Assembly (NCBI RefSeq): GCF_014648075.1
Contig: NZ_BMQK01000008.1
Span: forward strand, 222,507 to 286,506
Origin: Streptomyces ruber
GTDB lineage: Bacteria; Actinomycetota; Actinomycetes; Streptomycetales; Streptomycetaceae
DNA: 64,000 bases
Reading direction: 5' to 3'
Below the pieces are notes generated by a model, which saw nothing but the letters and a program-made list of their open reading frames with translations, did not search any database and was not told where the DNA came from. A program made the position numbers and the translations under genes. Shown piece after piece: positions 49,041-56,722 of this stretch. Every line of letters begins with the position of its first letter. The first letter of the stretch is position 1.

Positions 49041-52000
49041 TGGAGCGTCACGGGGCGGACGGGACGGACTCGACGGCGGGCGGGGCGCCGGGCACCGGCC
49101 GGCTGGCCGATCTGCTCGCACGGGTACGGGGCGAACACCCGACCTCCCTGGAGCTCGCCGAACTGCTGTGGCTGGCCGGGCAGCTGCCGTCCCCGAAGAC
49201 ACCGCCGCACCCGGAGACACCGGCGGCCCCGGGGCCGCCGGCGCGCGAGGACCCGCCCGGCCCCGCAACCCCGCCACCGGCCACCGCCCCGGCCCCCGTC
49301 CCGCCGCCCCCGCCCGCCGAGCCGCCCCCCGCCGACGGCCGCGTCCCCCTCCACCTGACCGGCGGCGGCGCGACGGACGACGCCACCGCCCCGTACACCT
49401 CCCTGCTGGCCCCCGCGCCGCCGATGCTCTCCCACCCCCTGCCCCTCCAGCGGGCGCTGCGTCCCCTCAAACGCCGGGTCCCCGCCCCGTCCGGGCACGA
49501 GCTGGACGAGGAGGCGACCGCCCACCGCATCGCCCGTCTCGGCGCGGAGCCCCGGTGGTGGCTGCCCGTGCTGCGCCCGGCCGCCGAACGCTGGCTGACG
49601 CTGCGCCTCGTGCACGACAGCGGCCCGACCATGCCGGTGTGGCGCCCCCTCGTCCGTGAACTGCGGGGCGCCCTCGCCCAGTCCGGCGTGTTCCGCACGG
49701 TGGTGTCGCACCGGCTGGCGGCCGACGGCACCGTACGGGGGTGGAGCGGCCACGAGTCGTACGCCGACGGCCGCACGGTCACCCTGCTCGTCAGCGACTG
49801 CATGGGGCCGCAGTGGCGGGGCGGCCCGGCGGGCCGGCGCTGGTACGCGACGCTGCGGCGCTGGGCGGCCCGCATGCCGGTGGCCGTGGTGCAGCCGCTC
49901 CCGGAGCGCCTGTGGCGCACCACCGCGCTGCCCGCCGAGCCCGCGCGCGTCGCCTCGCCGTGGCCGGCGGCCCCCAACACGGTGTACGAGGCGGACGGGT
50001 ACGCGACGGACACGTCCGCCCCCGGCGCGCTCGTCCTCCCGGTCCTGGAGCCCGCCGCGCCCTGGCTGGCGAACTGGTCGAAACTCCTGACCGGCGTCGG
50101 ACCGGTCCCCGGTTCCGTCGCCCTGCTGCCGCCCCAGCCGCCGCCGGACCCGGTCGACGACCAGGGGCGGGCGGACGTGGACCGGCTGACCGCCGAGGAA
50201 CTCGTCCTGCGCTTCCGCTCCCTGGCCTCCCCCGAGGCGTTCCGGCTGGCCGGCCATCTCGCCGTCGGCCGCCCGGAGCTGCCGGTGATGCGTCTGGTCC
50301 AGGCCGCGGTCGAGGCGCACCCGCGGCCGCAGCACCTGGCGGAGGTGATCCTCAGCGGCATGCTCACCACGGAGCCCGGCCCGCCGGGGACGTACGCCTT
50401 CCGGCCGGGCGTACGGGAGCTGCTGCTGCGCACGCTGCCCCGCACCGCCCACAGCCGCACCGCCGGACTGCTCGCGCGGGTCGGTGCGCTGATCGACGAG
50501 CGGGCCGGGCTGGCGGCCGGCGAGTTCGCGGTCGCGGCCCCCGGGAACGGCGGCGCGGCCGTGCGGGGCGAGCCGTTCGCGACGGTCAGCGAGGAGGGGG
50601 TGCGGCGGCTCGGGGGCGCTCCGGCGGGCCGGGCGCCGGAGCACGGCCGGGACGAGCCCGCCGGGACGCTCCTCACGGTGACGCTCGACTCCCCGCACGC
50701 GCACCCGCGCGCCCACCGCGCCCTCGGCCGTCTCCTGCCCTGGCTGCTGGCCCTGAGCGGCCTGGACCCCGACGCGTACGAACCGGGCGGGCACGACGAG
50801 GGGGACGCGGCGTACACGGCCCTGCTGGCGTCCGGCGCGTCCGTGCCGCGCCTCCTGGAGGTGCTGGAACGGGAACTGCCGCCCGCGCTGCGGGAGCTGG
50901 ACGACCCGCCGGGGGTCCGCGTCGCGCTCCGGCGTCCCGTCCGCACGTTCCCGGCCGAGGACGTCCCCGTTCCGGACGGCACCCCCGCGGGCGTCGTGGT
51001 CGTCCTCTCCCCGTCCCTGCACCGGGAGCTGGAGCCCGCGGACGCGGCCCGCTTCCGGCCCGTCGCCGGTCCGTCCCCGGACGGGCCGCCCCGTGCCTGG
51101 TACCTCCCGCTGGCCCTCCCGGAGCGCGGCCCGGAGACCGGGTTCCGCGACCTGGTGCGCGGTCCCTTCACCGCGCCCTCCGCCGCCCTGGTCCGCCCGC
51201 CCGAACCGGGCCGCACCGCCGTCGTGCCCGTGCCGTCCGCCGGCCCGTCCCCGGTCACGTACCACGAGGTGGACCTGACCACCCACCACAGCACCCACCA
51301 ACTGCTGCTGCCCAGCGCCGACCGCAGCACGTTCGTGGCGGCGGCCGAGCTGTCCTGGCACGTGGACGATCCCGTGGCCTTCGTGCGCGGCGGGGTGACG
51401 CGAGTGCCGGGGCGGCTGTACGAGCACCTGGCGCGCGAGGCGGCGCGCATCAGCCGGCGCCACCCGCTGCGCTGGGCCGGTGCCGCCCAGCGCGCGATCC
51501 ACCAGGGACTGGCCGACTGGCCGGTGCCGGGGCTCGCGGTGACGTGCGCGGTACGGCTCTCCTCCGGCCCGGCGCCGCGGCTGGAGCGGTGGGACACCTC
51601 GACGAGCACCACGGCGGCGTCCGACGCCCTGGCCCTGGTCCTCGCCGACACCGAGTCCGTGCTCCTGGGTTTCCAGGGCACCCTGGCCGTCGTCCCGTCG
51701 AACCGCCGGTCGCGGATGACCAAGGCGCTCGCCACGCGCCTCGTGGAGCTGCGCCACCCGGACGACGCGCTGCGGGGCGAGCGGCTGCGGCGGGGCGGGC
51801 CCGCGCCGGTCCAGGACGGGCACGCCGACCCGCTGGACCTGCTGCGCGCGCTCGCGCAGCACCGGCTGGCCCCCGAGCTGAGCGGCGCGCTGGACGAGAT
51901 CGAGCAGCGCAACCTGGGCGCGGCCCAGCCCCTCGCCTTCTCCGGTCCCCTGGTGTACGCGCTGGCCGACCGGGGTCTCGGGGTGGCCGTCGTCACGGAC

Positions 52001-52330
52001 CACTCGGCGCGCGCGGTCTCCGCCTACCTGGCGCGGCGCGGGCTGACCGGGTCGGTGTCCGGCGGGGTCCACGGCCGTTCCCACGTCCCGCTCCGCCTGA
52101 TGCCGGACCCCGAGTGCCTGCTGCGGGCGCTGGACCGGCTGGGGACCGCGGCGGACGACGCCATACTGGTCGGCTCCTCGGTCGCCGAGTTCACCGCCGC
52201 GTCGGCCATCGGGCTGCCCTTCGTCGGTCACGCCGCCGACCGGTCGGCCGCACGGCAGTTGCGTGAGGCGGGCTGCCGCTGCGTGATCACCTCTCTGGAG
52301 CCGCTGCTGCGCGCGGTCCGTCCGTCCTGA
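49040..52330 (+). CDS. SAV_2336-type vWA-like protein with C-terminal HAD-like domain
   Basis: 1096 residues from ATG 49040. Residues 15-50 are the SAV_2336 N-terminal segment (LADLLARVRGEHPTSLELAE), followed by a Pro-rich linker to about residue 110. Residues 185-350 are vWA-like (LRLVHDSGPTMPVWRPLVRE; TVTLLVSDCMGPQWRG), but the DxSxS metal motif is only partly kept. A helical region and an extended beta region follow (YHEVDLTTHHSTHQLLLPS, WHVDDPVAFVRGGV). Residues about 925-1090 have the look of a HAD phosphatase: VYALADRGLGVAVVTDHSAR, LMPDPECLLRALDRLG, AILVGSSVAEFTAASAIG. The nucleophile motif DxDxT is not found and GDS is replaced by GSS, so the HAD part is probably inactive. Third member of the ternary system. 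Confidence 0.78.
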   Translation: MERHGADGTDSTAGGAPGTGRLADLLARVRGEHPTSLELAELLWLAGQLPSPKTPPHPETPAAPGPPAREDPPGPATPPPATAPAPVPPPPPAEPPPADGRVPLHLTGGGATDDATAPYTSLLAPAPPMLSHPLPLQRALRPLKRRVPAPSGHELDEEATAHRIARLGAEPRWWLPVLRPAAERWLTLRLVHDSGPTMPVWRPLVRELRGALAQSGVFRTVVSHRLAADGTVRGWSGHESYADGRTVTLLVSDCMGPQWRGGPAGRRWYATLRRWAARMPVAVVQPLPERLWRTTALPAEPARVASPWPAAPNTVYEADGYATDTSAPGALVLPVLEPAAPWLANWSKLLTGVGPVPGSVALLPPQPPPDPVDDQGRADVDRLTAEELVLRFRSLASPEAFRLAGHLAVGRPELPVMRLVQAAVEAHPRPQHLAEVILSGMLTTEPGPPGTYAFRPGVRELLLRTLPRTAHSRTAGLLARVGALIDERAGLAAGEFAVAAPGNGGAAVRGEPFATVSEEGVRRLGGAPAGRAPEHGRDEPAGTLLTVTLDSPHAHPRAHRALGRLLPWLLALSGLDPDAYEPGGHDEGDAAYTALLASGASVPRLLEVLERELPPALRELDDPPGVRVALRRPVRTFPAEDVPVPDGTPAGVVVVLSPSLHRELEPADAARFRPVAGPSPDGPPRAWYLPLALPERGPETGFRDLVRGPFTAPSAALVRPPEPGRTAVVPVPSAGPSPVTYHEVDLTTHHSTHQLLLPSADRSTFVAAAELSWHVDDPVAFVRGGVTRVPGRLYEHLAREAARISRRHPLRWAGAAQRAIHQGLADWPVPGLAVTCAVRLSSGPAPRLERWDTSTSTTAASDALALVLADTESVLLGFQGTLAVVPSNRRSRMTKALATRLVELRHPDDALRGERLRRGGPAPVQDGHADPLDLLRALAQHRLAPELSGALDEIEQRNLGAAQPLAFSGPLVYALADRGLGVAVVTDHSARAVSAYLARRGLTGSVSGGVHGRSHVPLRLMPDPECLLRALDRLGTAADDAILVGSSVAEFTAASAIGLPFVGHAADRSAARQLREAGCRCVITSLEPLLRAVRPS

Positions 52331-52478
52331 CCCCCGGCGTTCCCGCGAGCGGAATCACCCGTCCGGCGGCAACCCGTCCGGCCCCTCACGGAAGGCGCCC
52401 CGCGCGCGTGCCCCGCACGATTCAGGGGAGACCGCAACTCACGGCCCGTCACGGTCTGTGCTCTCGGGAGGATTCGCC

Positions 52479-53516
52479 ATGACCGCCAGTCTGGACCAGC
52501 TGCGCCGCTGCCATTTCGCCGTCGACCTGGGCGCTGCCAGGAGCCGCGTCTACATCAAGGGCTCCGGCCTCGTCGTCGACCAGCCGAGCGTGGCCGCCGT
52601 GAACACGAGGACCGGTGCGCTGATCGCGGTGGGCGAGCTGGCCGAGCGGATGAACGGCCGTACGCCCGACTACATCCGTGTGGTGCGGCCGGTGTCGGGG
52701 GGCAGTGTCGTCGACATCGAGATGGCCCAGCGGATGCTGCGCCAGCTGATCGGCGACCGGATGCGCCGCACGCTCCGCCGCAAGCCCTTCCTGCGCGCCG
52801 CGGCCTGTACCCCGCACGGTTCGGACCCGCTCGCCCGGCGGGCGACGATCGAGACGCTGGTCGGCCTCGGGGCCCGGCGCGTGGAGCTCGTCGACACGCT
52901 CATCGCGGCGGCGGTCGGCTGCGAACTGCCGGTGGAGCGTCCGGAGGCCACGATGGTGATGGTGTGCGGCGCGGCCGCCACCCAGCTCGCGGTCCTCTCG
53001 CTCGGCTCGATCGTGACGGCCCAGCGCGTCCCGGTGGGCGGCGAGGCCGTCGACCACGCGATCGTGCAGCACCTGCGCCACCAGCACGAGCTGATGCTGC
53101 CGAGCCAGTCGGTACGGCCGCTCCAGGTCGCCCTCTCCGGCAACGGGCTCACCGCGCAGGGGCCCGCCTTCACCGACATCCACGGACGGGACGTGGCGAC
53201 CGGGCTCGCCCGCTCGGTGCGGGTGAACACCGCGGCCGTGCGCGACGCCATCCAGACCCCGCTGACCGCGATCCTCGACGGCGTCGGCAAGGTGCTCCGG
53301 GAGTGCCCGCCCGACCTGGTCGCCGATCTCGCCGACCGGGGGATCGTGATGGTCGGCGGGAGCGCGCTGCTGCCGGGCCTGGACCAGATGCTGCGGCAGG
53401 CGACGGGCATGCCGGTGAACATCGCCGAGCGTCCCGACGTGTGCGCGATCGAGGGCCTGGGGGCCATGATGGAGGGGCGGATCCAGCCGCTGGAGCTGCA
53501 CAAGCTGACGCGCTGA
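52479..53516 (+). CDS. MreB/Mbl-like actin homologue
   Basis: 345 residues, ATG 52479 with GGGAGGA ahead. Bacterial actin fold: phosphate-1 segment CHFAVDLGAARSRVYIKGSG, SVAAVNTRTGALIAVGELAE, the connect region ACTPHGSDPLARRATIE, the phosphate-2 segment MVMVCGAAATQLAVLSLGS and the adenosine motif GIVMVGGSALLPGLDQML. Compared with MreB, the phosphate-2 motif DIGGGTT is altered to VCGAAAT. By position relative to matB and dnaG, this corresponds to what I recall as S. coelicolor mbl (SCO2451), which contributes to spore wall formation. No mreC, mreD or rodA genes are adjacent. Confidence 0.82.
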   Translation: MTASLDQLRRCHFAVDLGAARSRVYIKGSGLVVDQPSVAAVNTRTGALIAVGELAERMNGRTPDYIRVVRPVSGGSVVDIEMAQRMLRQLIGDRMRRTLRRKPFLRAAACTPHGSDPLARRATIETLVGLGARRVELVDTLIAAAVGCELPVERPEATMVMVCGAAATQLAVLSLGSIVTAQRVPVGGEAVDHAIVQHLRHQHELMLPSQSVRPLQVALSGNGLTAQGPAFTDIHGRDVATGLARSVRVNTAAVRDAIQTPLTAILDGVGKVLRECPPDLVADLADRGIVMVGGSALLPGLDQMLRQATGMPVNIAERPDVCAIEGLGAMMEGRIQPLELHKLTR

Positions 53517-53535
53517 GCCCCGGCCGGACGCACGG

Positions 53536-53637
53536 TCAGTAGGGCAGCACCCGTCCGGACGGCGTCCGCCGGTCGACGGGGGTCTCGCGCGGGGCGGAGG
53601 GCCGGCGGCTGGTCTGGATGCGGATCCGGCGGTTCAT
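53536..53637 (-). CDS. Possible small basic protein (33 aa)
   Basis: ATG 53637 is preceded by GGGAGGCCGTC, a strong ribosome site with normal spacing. The product starts MNRRIRIQTSRRPSAP and ends SGRVLPY. Arg/Pro-rich, no recognisable domain. It lies downstream of a tRNA gene on the same strand. The remaining gap 53638-54053 shows only a low-complexity cgtgtacgtgtccgtg-like run near 53680-53725 and no gene. Confidence 0.4.
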   Translation of the reverse strand: MNRRIRIQTSRRPSAPRETPVDRRTPSGRVLPY

Positions 53638-54053
53638 GACGGCCTCCCGATGGTGTGCCCGTTGCGTCCCTGTGGCTGGCGTGTACGTGTCCGTGCGTGC
53701 CCGTGTCTGTCCGTACGTGTCCGTCCTCCGCCTTATGCGATCAGCCTCGCCTCGCCTGCGCGACCTGGTACATCCGTGCCCACGGGAGCACCCGCCATGC
53801 CTCCACGGAACGGAGTCCTCGGTTCGGATGCGTTCCGGGGCGCTCCAAGGGCCCCGCTCCGGGCGCTCCGGACAGCTCCGTCCGCTCCGTGCGAGCCGCC
53901 GCGCGTCACGGCCCCTCGGGGGCGCCCGGCGCCGTGGCCCGCGCCTCCCGTGCGACAGGGCGGGCCCGGACATGCCTCCGCCCCGGACTGGCGAATACCA
54001 GCCGGGGCGGACGATGAGGCAGCTCACATCGTTTCTGCACGCGAGGTGCCGAG

Positions 54054-54127
54054 TGGGGCGGGTGGGACTCGAACCCACGGCCGACGGATTATGAGTCCGC
54101 TGCTCTAACCGGCTGAGCTACCGCCCC
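54054..54127 (-). tRNA. tRNA with CAU anticodon (tRNA-Ile2 or elongator tRNA-Met)
   Basis: 74-nt cloverleaf on the minus strand. Acceptor stem GGGGCGG/CCGCCCC is fully paired, D-arm GCUC..GAGC, anticodon loop CUCAUAA, T-arm GUGGG-UUCGAGU-CCCAC, discriminator A, no encoded CCA. The CAU anticodon fits elongator Met or the lysidine-modified Ile2 species; it is not an initiator, because the acceptor ends pair. I cannot decide between the two from the sequence alone. Confidence 0.92.
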
Positions 54128-54273
54128 GATACGGCGCGCCGCGTACATGTGTGCGCGCCGTCTGCCGCAGCATAGCCGCTCATACGATCTCCTGCTTCGG
54201 ATGGTCGGCTTCACCTGCCCATCAGGACTTCACCAGGGGTTCAGCGGTTCCGCCGGGCAGGGAACGGGACATG

Positions 54274-54297
54274 AAAAAGGACCCCTGAAGGGGTCCT
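54274..54297 (-). terminator. Rho-independent terminator after the tRNA-Asn pair
   Basis: Hairpin aggacccc-tgaa-ggggtcct at 54278-54297, followed on the minus strand by a run of T (54277-54274). A classical intrinsic terminator, and one of the few in the window with a U-tract. Confidence 0.88.
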
Positions 54298-54308
54298 CGT
54301 TCGGGCTG

Positions 54309-54381
54309 CTCCCCCGACTGGACTCGAACCAGTAACCTGCCGGTTAACAGCCGGCTGCTCTGCCAATTGAGCTACAGGGGA
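54309..54381 (-). tRNA. tRNA-Asn (GTT), promoter-distal copy
   Basis: 73-nt cloverleaf, anticodon GTT in loop CUGUUAA. The acceptor stem begins UCCCCUG and pairs with CGGGGGA (one U-G). Body identical to the neighbouring copy at 54387-54459. Five bases separate the two genes, so they are co-transcribed. Confidence 0.95.
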
Positions 54382-54386
54382 TCGAG

Positions 54387-54459
54387 CTCCCCCGACTGGA
54401 CTCGAACCAGTAACCTGCCGGTTAACAGCCGGCTGCTCTGCCAATTGAGCTACGGAGGA
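54387..54459 (-). tRNA. tRNA-Asn (GTT), promoter-proximal copy
   Basis: Same body as the other copy, but the 5' acceptor strand is UCCUCCG and pairs with CGGGGGA through one U-G. Only the 5' acceptor strand differs from the companion gene. Confidence 0.95.
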
Positions 54460-54634
54460 ATGCCTCGGTGCATCGAACGTACCTACCTGGGTATCCGCCA
54501 GGGGGCGCGCGCTCGCTGCGACACATACATTAGCGCAAGCAGGGGGGTGCTCCGCCAATCGGTACTCCTGTGCGAGTGCCGCAGCAGTTCGCAGGATGAT
54601 CGGAACCGACGCAGACGCAAGGAAGGTGGCCGCC

Positions 54635-54940
54635 ATGCTCTACCGGCTCACGTTCGTCGCCGGACTGGCCCTGGGCTACGTGCTGGGCACGCGGGCCGGG
54701 CGGGAGCGTTACGAGCAACTGAAGAAATCAGCCCGCCAGGTGGCACAGAACCCCGCGGTGCGGAACACCGCGGAGTCGGCCGCCCAGCAGGGACGCTCGA
54801 TCGCCGGCAAGGCATACCACGCGGTGAGCGAGAAGGTGGGCGACCGCATGCCCGACTCGGTCGCCGGGCGGGTGAAGACCCTGCGCGAGCGCCACGCGGC
54901 CGGCAGCGGCGCGGACGACTGGGGCACCAGCAGGACCTGA
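54635..54940 (+). CDS. YtxH-like small membrane-anchored protein
   Basis: 101 residues from ATG 54635 (GGAAGG ahead). A single N-terminal membrane helix, YRLTFVAGLALGYVLGTRAG, with the LGTRAGRERYEQL continuation common to streptomycete YtxH-like proteins. Then a long amphipathic helix (RNTAESAAQQGRSIAGKAYHAVSEKVGDRM) and a short hydrophilic end. The helical tail probably lies in the cytoplasm. Monocistronic, followed by a strong hairpin at 54967-55000. Possibly a stress or envelope protein; function unknown. Confidence 0.7.
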   Translation: MLYRLTFVAGLALGYVLGTRAGRERYEQLKKSARQVAQNPAVRNTAESAAQQGRSIAGKAYHAVSEKVGDRMPDSVAGRVKTLRERHAAGSGADDWGTSRT

Positions 54941-54966
54941 GGCGACGGCCGGGGATCACGGACCGC

Positions 54967-55000
54967 GGGGCACCGGGTGACACTCGTCACCCGGTGCCCC
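54967..55000 (+). terminator. Stem-loop terminator
   Basis: Perfect 14-bp stem ggggcaccgggtga / tcacccggtgcccc with loop cactcg, 26 bases after the stop of the YtxH-like gene and about 60 bases before the FGGY kinase gene. Confidence 0.8.
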
Positions 55001-55061
55001 TGCCGTCTCCCCGCACACCGGGCGGCACGCCCACCTCTTCCCGTACGGCAGAATTTCTGCC

Positions 55062-56516
55062 ATGGGGATAGTCGCCGGGCTGGACAGTTCGCCGGATTTC
55101 ACGCGCATCGTCGTCTGTGACACGGACAGCGGGGCTGTCCTGCGGCAGGGATACGCCGCGCACCCATTGGAGAGGACCGAGAGCGGCGGCCGTCCCTCCG
55201 ACGTCGATCCGCAGGCGTGGCTGCTGTCCCTGGGCGAGGCGGCCGGCGGCGGGCTCCTGGAGGGCGTGCAGGCGATCGGGGCCTCGGCGCAGCAGAACGG
55301 GCTGGTCCCGCTCGACGCGCAGGGCAACACCGTGCGGCCCGCGCTCGTCGGCGGTGACAAGCGGGCCCAGGTCGCCGCCGCCGACCTGGTCGACGGGCTC
55401 GGCGGGCGGCACGCCTGGGCCGAGGCCGTGGGCTCTGTGCCGCAGGCCGCGCAGCCGGTGACCAAGCTGCGCTGGCTGGCACGGAGCGAGCCGGAGAACG
55501 CGGCGCGGACGGCGGTGCTGCTCCAGGCCCACGACTGGCTGGTGTGGCAGCTGCTGGGACGGCCGGTGAGACGGACCACGGACCGGGGCGGCGCCTCCGG
55601 CACCGGGTACTGGTCGGCGGCGACCGGCGCGTACCGCACCGACCTCGTCGAGCTGGCGCTCGGGCACCAGGCGATGCTGCCCGAGGTGCTCGGGCCCGCC
55701 GAGGCGGCCGGTACGACGCCGGAGGGGCTGCTGATCTCCGCCGGCACCGGCGAGACCATGGCCGCCGCCTTCGGGCTGGGGATCGGGCTGGGGGACGCGG
55801 TGGTGTCCCTCGGCGCCTCCGGGTCCGTGATGGCCGTGCACCCCGAGGCCCTGGTCGACTCCAGCGGAATGATCACCTCGCTGGCCGACGCGACGGGCAT
55901 GCACCTGCCCGTGGTCACCACCCTCAACGCCGTACGGACGCTGCGCGGCGCCGCCGAGCTGCTCGGGGTGCCCGATCTGGAGACCCTGTCCGACCTGGCG
56001 ATGAAGTCGACGCCGGGTTCGCACGGGCTGGTGCTGCTGCCGTACCTGGAGGGCGAGCGCACCCCTTACCTGCCGCACACCGCGGGCACGCTGACCGGGC
56101 TGCGGCGGGAGTCGATGCGGCCGGAACACTTCGCGCGGGCCGCGTTCGAGGGCATGCTGTGCGGGCTCGCGGACGCGCTGGACGTGCTGCGCGGGCGTGG
56201 TGTCGACGTCCGGCGGATCTTCCTGCTGGGGGCGGTGGCGGAGCTGCCGGCCGTGCAGGCGGCGGCGCCCGCGCTGTTCGGGGCGCAGGTGGTCGTGCCG
56301 CAGCCCGGCGACTACGCGGCGATCGGCGCGGCCCGGCAGGCGGCCTGGGCGCTCGGCGTCTCGCAGGGCACCCTCGACCCGCACACCCCGCCGGCCTGGC
56401 GCGGCGCGCCCGCGCAGGTCCTGGAGCCGGGCGAGGAGCTGGCCGTGGGCCAGGCGGTGCGCCAGCAGTACGTGTCGGTGCGCGAGCAGACGCACCCGGG
56501 GGCGTTCCGGACGTGA
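55062..56516 (+). CDS. FGGY-family carbohydrate kinase (xylulokinase-like)
   Basis: 484 residues. N-terminal actin-like domain: GIVAGLDSSPDFTRIVVCDTDSG, where the usual second Ser/Thr-Lys of the phosphate loop is changed, then AIGASAQQNGLVPLDAQGN and TKLRWLARSEPENAAR. Central GGASGTGYWS and the second phosphate motif AVVSLGASGSVMAVH. C-terminal LLPYLEGERTPYLPHTAGTLTGL, FEGMLCGLADALDVLRGRG and FLLGAVAELPAVQ, in which the highly conserved GGG of active kinases reads LGAVAE. It phosphorylates a pentulose or similar sugar if active; the altered motifs make substrate assignment uncertain. Stands alone before the ABC exporter genes. Confidence 0.8.
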   Translation: MGIVAGLDSSPDFTRIVVCDTDSGAVLRQGYAAHPLERTESGGRPSDVDPQAWLLSLGEAAGGGLLEGVQAIGASAQQNGLVPLDAQGNTVRPALVGGDKRAQVAAADLVDGLGGRHAWAEAVGSVPQAAQPVTKLRWLARSEPENAARTAVLLQAHDWLVWQLLGRPVRRTTDRGGASGTGYWSAATGAYRTDLVELALGHQAMLPEVLGPAEAAGTTPEGLLISAGTGETMAAAFGLGIGLGDAVVSLGASGSVMAVHPEALVDSSGMITSLADATGMHLPVVTTLNAVRTLRGAAELLGVPDLETLSDLAMKSTPGSHGLVLLPYLEGERTPYLPHTAGTLTGLRRESMRPEHFARAAFEGMLCGLADALDVLRGRGVDVRRIFLLGAVAELPAVQAAAPALFGAQVVVPQPGDYAAIGAARQAAWALGVSQGTLDPHTPPAWRGAPAQVLEPGEELAVGQAVRQQYVSVREQTHPGAFRT

Positions 56517-56722
56517 ACCCGCGACAGGCCACGGCAGGGCGCGAACGCCCGGCGCGGGCGCGCGCATTGACGGGACGCGCCCGTCCGACGACGTAGGCAC
56601 ATGGACCGAGCACGGACGGTCCATGGTCCCCTCTCGGCTTAATCGGTTGAGGTAACACCGGGGGAGTGTCTGACGATGGGGGGTGGTGCTTCCCATCCCT
56701 CCTCGACGACGAGAGACCTCGC

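Noticed and set aside
52479..53516. The mbl-like gene as a fifth member of the VMAP system
   Set aside because: A 148-base gap separates it, it has its own ribosome site, and actin homologues are not part of described ternary systems; the position is explained by chromosome synteny.
53655..54108. Several overlapping plus-strand frames between mbl and the tRNAs
   Set aside because: They run through the tRNA gene and cgtgtccgt low-complexity DNA; products are Pro/Arg/Cys-rich nonsense.
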